From Lyophyllum atratum (lineage: Eukaryota; Basidiomycota; Agaricomycetes; Agaricales; Lyophyllaceae), in NCBI GenBank assembly GCA_014905825.1, contig JACGCN010000001.1:3348001-3412000 (forward strand): a stretch of DNA of 64,000 nucleotides, given 5' to 3'. Shown here piece after piece: positions 60,369 through 64,000 of this stretch. Below the pieces are notes generated by a model, which saw nothing but the letters and a program-made list of their open reading frames with translations, was not told the origin of the DNA and did not search any database. A program made the position numbers and the translations under genes. The number at the start of each line of letters is the position of its first letter. The first letter of the stretch is position 1.

Positions 60369-63300
60369 ATGGTAAGCCTATGAAATAACATCACGTATGT
60401 CTTACCAACTTTCATGTATGATAGGCGCCATCGAAGAAGGCCGGCAAGAAGGTGGCACCTGCACCGAAAAAGTCGGGCGGGCAAGGGAAGGTAGCAAAGG
60501 TTCGTGCACTGACCCCTACAACATTGCGAGGATCTGACTGTAGGCCTTTTTAGGCTGATTGGAAGGAGGGTTTTAAGAAGAAACAAGTTGGAGTCGCTGA
60601 TATGACATTGCTCACCACCATCAGCAACGAGAGCATCAATGACAACCTCCAGAAACGATGGACCAACGGTGAAATATACACATACATCGGAGCAGTCTTG
60701 ATCTCTGTAAATCCTTTCCGAGGTGCGTACAATAAGATACATGTCTACGATCTCAGCTGTAACATATCATCGCAGACCTTGGTATCTACACCGAAGAAAC
60801 CCTCCAAAGGTATCGAGGAAAGAATCGGCTCGAGGTCCCTCCACATGTGTTTAGCATCGCGGAGAGTGCTTATTACAACATGAATGCATACCACGAAAAC
60901 CAATGTGTTATTATATCCGGGGAATCCGGCGCTGGGAAGACAGAGGCTGCGAAACGTATCATGCAATATATTGCCGAGGTCTCTGGTGGACAAGATAGCA
61001 GTATACAGGAACTCAAGGACATGGTACTTGCCACGAATCCCCTTCTTGAGAGCTTTGGATGCGCAAAAACACTTCGCAACAATAATTCTAGTCGCCATGT
61101 ATGCCAGCAGCTGATTTCAATCGACTTTCTATATGCTAACCTCCATTCAGGGAAAATATCTCGAAATCATGTTCAACGCTCAAGGGGAACCTGTAGGCGC
61201 CCAAATAACTAATTATCTCTTAGAAAAGGGGCGTGTGGTTGGTCAAATCGAGAATGAGCGCGACTTCCATATCTTCTATCAATTTACGAAGGGTGCGACG
61301 GACGAACAACGTGGTAAGTCCTTTCCAGATCTCTAACCCTTTTACTGTACACAAGATCGCTCGCAGAAATGTTCGGACTCCAGGGCCCAGAGGCTTACGC
61401 GTATACAAGTGCAAGTAACTGTCTGGATGTTTCAGATATCGACGATATCAAGGATTACCGTGACACCATCGTATGTATGTATGTATGGTCCCACTCTGCA
61501 TCTAATCTCCCCACAGAAAGCCATGGGCGTCATAGGCCTCAGTCAGGAGGAACAGACAGAAATATTCCGTATGCTTGCAATCGTCCTCTGGCTAGGGAAT
61601 GTGCAATTCGGGGAACTGGACGATGGAAATTCGAAGATCGCCGATACTGATGTCACAGACTTCGTGGCCTACCTCATGGGTGTCGATTCGTCCCAGATCC
61701 AGAAAGTCTTGACATCCAAAATCATGGAAACGCAACGCGGTGGACGCAGGGGGTCCATCTATTATGTTCCTCTTAATCCAGCACAAGCAGTATCCGGAAG
61801 AGATGCCTTGGCGAAGGCGATCTATAACAATCTGTTTGAATGGATTGTGTCAAGAATCAATGTTTCCATGAAACCCCGTGCTGCTAGTGCACACATTATC
61901 GGTATCCTGGTTCGTAATATCGCCGTTTCCTTGTCTAGAAAGTGTGCCTGACGCTTTGTACTAGGATATTTTCGGATTCGAAATCTTCCAAGTAGGTTTT
62001 CTCAAACCCCAAAACTCGACAACTAACGGCCTTCTAGGATAATTCCTTCGAGCAACTTTGCATCAATTACGTCAACGAGAAACTGCAACAGATCTTCATC
62101 GAGCTAACATTGAAGACTGAGCAAGAGGAATATGTCAGGGAACAAATCAAATGGACCCCGATCAAATACTTCAATAACAAGATTGTCTGTGATCTGATCG
62201 AAGAACGTCGCCCCCCTGGAATCTTTGCAGCGTTAAATGATGCCTGTGCAACTGCCCACGCCGATCCCTCAGCCGCGGACAGCAGCTTCATCCAACGAAC
62301 CTCGATGTTGTCCTCCAATGCCCACTTCGAAGCCCGTGGCTCTCAGTTCTTGGTCAAGCATTATGCCGGTGATGTCATGTACAATGTTTCTGGGATGACA
62401 GATAAGAACAAGGACTCCCTCATCAAGGACTTGCTAGACCTTGTTGCAGGCAGCGACAACCAGTTCTTGCAAAATCTGTTCCCAGATCGCCCGGATCCGA
62501 ATAGCAAAAAACGCCCCCCGACAGCCGGAGACAGAATCAAGGCATCCGCAGGTGCCCTCGTCGAAAATCTCATGAAGGCGCAACCATCATATATCCGCAC
62601 GATTAAGCCGAATCAGAATCGCAGCTCGTCAGAGTATGATTCTAAAGCCATTCTCCATCAGATCAAATACCTTGGTTTGCAGGAAAATATCCGAGTTCGA
62701 CGCGCTGGTTTCGCCTACCGAAATACGTTTGACAAGATGGTCGAACGCTTCTACCTTCTGTCTCCCAAGACGTCTTACGCTGGAGAATATACATGGCATG
62801 GTGACACCCAATCTGGCTGTGCGCAAATCTTGAAAGGACTGTGGTATTGCCAAGGATGAGTGGCAGATGGGTGTAACGAAGGCCTTTATCAAGAACCCAG
62901 AGACGGTGCGCGCCTTATTAGACAGGAACCCTCAAATATTCTTACAATTTCTCAGCTATTCGCGCTGGAGACGATGCGCGATCAATACTGGCATAACATG
63001 GCGCGTCGCATCCAGCGTGCTTTCAGGAATTACATGCGTTACAAGCACGAATGTGCCCGGCGCATCCAACGATTCTGGAAGAACAACAAGGAAGGACTGG
63101 TCTATGCTCAAATCCGCGATTACGGTCACCAAATACTTGCTGGCAGGAAGGAAAGGCGACGCTTTAGTCTGCTCAGCTACCGTAGGTTCATGGGCGACTA
63201 TTTGGATGTCAATGGCAAGAGCGCACTTGGAAGCGAGTTGGCAGCAGCTTGTGGTATTGGATGTAAGCCTTTTTATCTGCTCTTGCTCTGTTAATCATCA

Positions 63301-64000
63301 TTCCAACCTTTTTGTCCCAGCTGAAAGTGTTACGTACAGTGGCAGAATCCAGCTATTGGTTTCAAAGTTTGGCCGGTCAAGTAAGCCAAGTCCACGCTTC
63401 ATTGTTGTTGTAAGCGTCAAACGCCTGTCTTGCACAACTCTTCTCATGTATCTGTTCATTCCAGACCAGCAAAGCTGTCCACATACTGGTTACTACCAGC
63501 AAGGACGGGCATACGCAGACCACGCTGGAAAGAAAGATGCCTCTCGTAACCATTAGGAGCATTGGAATGTCAAACTTTCGGGATGATTGGATGGCAAGGC
63601 GATGTTCTGCTTTCATATGCTTTCTTGTTTACCAATCCCGACTCTAGACCCTGAATGGACCTGTAGTGGAAGAGGGCGATCCGGTCTTCAGCTGCCACTT
63701 CAAGACCGAACTGGCTACGCATCTTCTTCAGCTGACACAGGCCAGCATAACGCTGCTCGTCAGTCCTATGTGCGCAAATTTTCTAGTCAATATGAATAGC
63801 TCTGACTCTTCGACAGGGTGGAATACGCCAAGAAGAAGGACAAGAAGGCGCAGATCAAGTTCATCAAGGACGAAAGCATACAGAAAGATGGCGTTTACAA
63901 GAGTCACACCGTCGCTGTTGGCTCTGGTGAACCCCCCAGCAGTCTCTCGCGTCCTCCTGCAAAGAGAAAGCCCGGCGTTGTACGTCCTATCACACAAGGT
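60369..64000 (+). CDS. myo1: Class I myosin heavy chain, 3' part outside the window
   Basis: Actin motor of cortical patches, used in endocytosis. Exon 1 is the start codon alone (ATG at 60369, then GTAAGC). After an intron come [20 protein letters not shown] and [20 protein letters not shown]. Motor landmarks: the P-loop [20 protein letters not shown], switch [16 protein letters not shown], switch [22 protein letters not shown], the actin-binding region, and [11 protein letters not shown]. Two IQ motifs follow ([20 protein letters not shown], then [11 protein letters not shown]). The TH1 tail starts with [16 protein letters not shown] and runs to the window edge ([18 protein letters not shown]). 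One extra T at about 62841 separates ILKGL from [15 protein letters not shown]. One intron, 63594-63647, has a GC donor. Confidence 0.93.

Overview
The window is nuclear DNA of a filamentous basidiomycete, most likely an Agaricomycete. Genes are dense and on both strands, with many spliceosomal introns of about 48-60 nt. The gene content also fits: a Brh2/BRCA2 homologue, a TET/JBP-type dioxygenase, an alpha-kinase, an rve-type integrase and a Ty3/gypsy-derived fragment. All products are inferred from reading the translations; no database search was run.

Layout. 0.2-12.6 kb: acyl-CoA desaturase with a cytochrome b5 domain, tandem-bromodomain protein (Rsc4-like), CCCH zinc-finger/coiled-coil protein, DHHC palmitoyltransferase Pfa4, a hypothetical protein and a PEHE-like chromatin protein. 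12.9-31 kb: ACT-domain (CASTOR-like) protein, secreted RNase T2, Naf1, mitochondrial EF-Ts, alkaline ceramidase, MPP alpha, Brh2/BRCA2, a taxilin carrying a ubiquitin-like domain, and UDP-GlcNAc pyrophosphorylase. 31-33 kb: no gene recognised. 44.5-57 kb: exo-beta-1,3-glucanase, oxaloacetate carrier Oac1, Mdm1-type sorting nexin, Trm6 and a UCS (She4/Unc45) chaperone. 60.4 kb to the end: class I myosin, cut by the window edge. Several neighbours are divergent pairs sharing 130-350 bp promoters.

The accessory part is the most interesting. An 11.2-kb mobile element (33062-44303) starts and ends with TATGG...CCATA and is flanked by a perfect 6-bp duplication (CGCATG). It carries an intact DDE integrase, a TET/JBP-like 2OG-Fe(II) dioxygenase and an alpha-kinase. 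Its long inverted arms are built of 161-bp tandem units, each a 102-nt exon plus a 59-nt intron with canonical splice sites. In the right arm these units assemble into a complete predicted 242-residue protein of 34-residue repeats. A second element (57330-60339) has the same TATGG terminus, 116-bp inverted repeats and its own 6-bp duplication (ATCCTC). It holds a broken retroelement-derived gene and its own subterminal tandem repeat, and it separates the UCS chaperone from its likely client, the class I myosin.

A caution runs through the window: about a dozen conserved genes can only be read through by skipping one base, nearly always an extra base. The simplest explanation is consensus sequencing error, but this should be checked before any of them is called a pseudogene.
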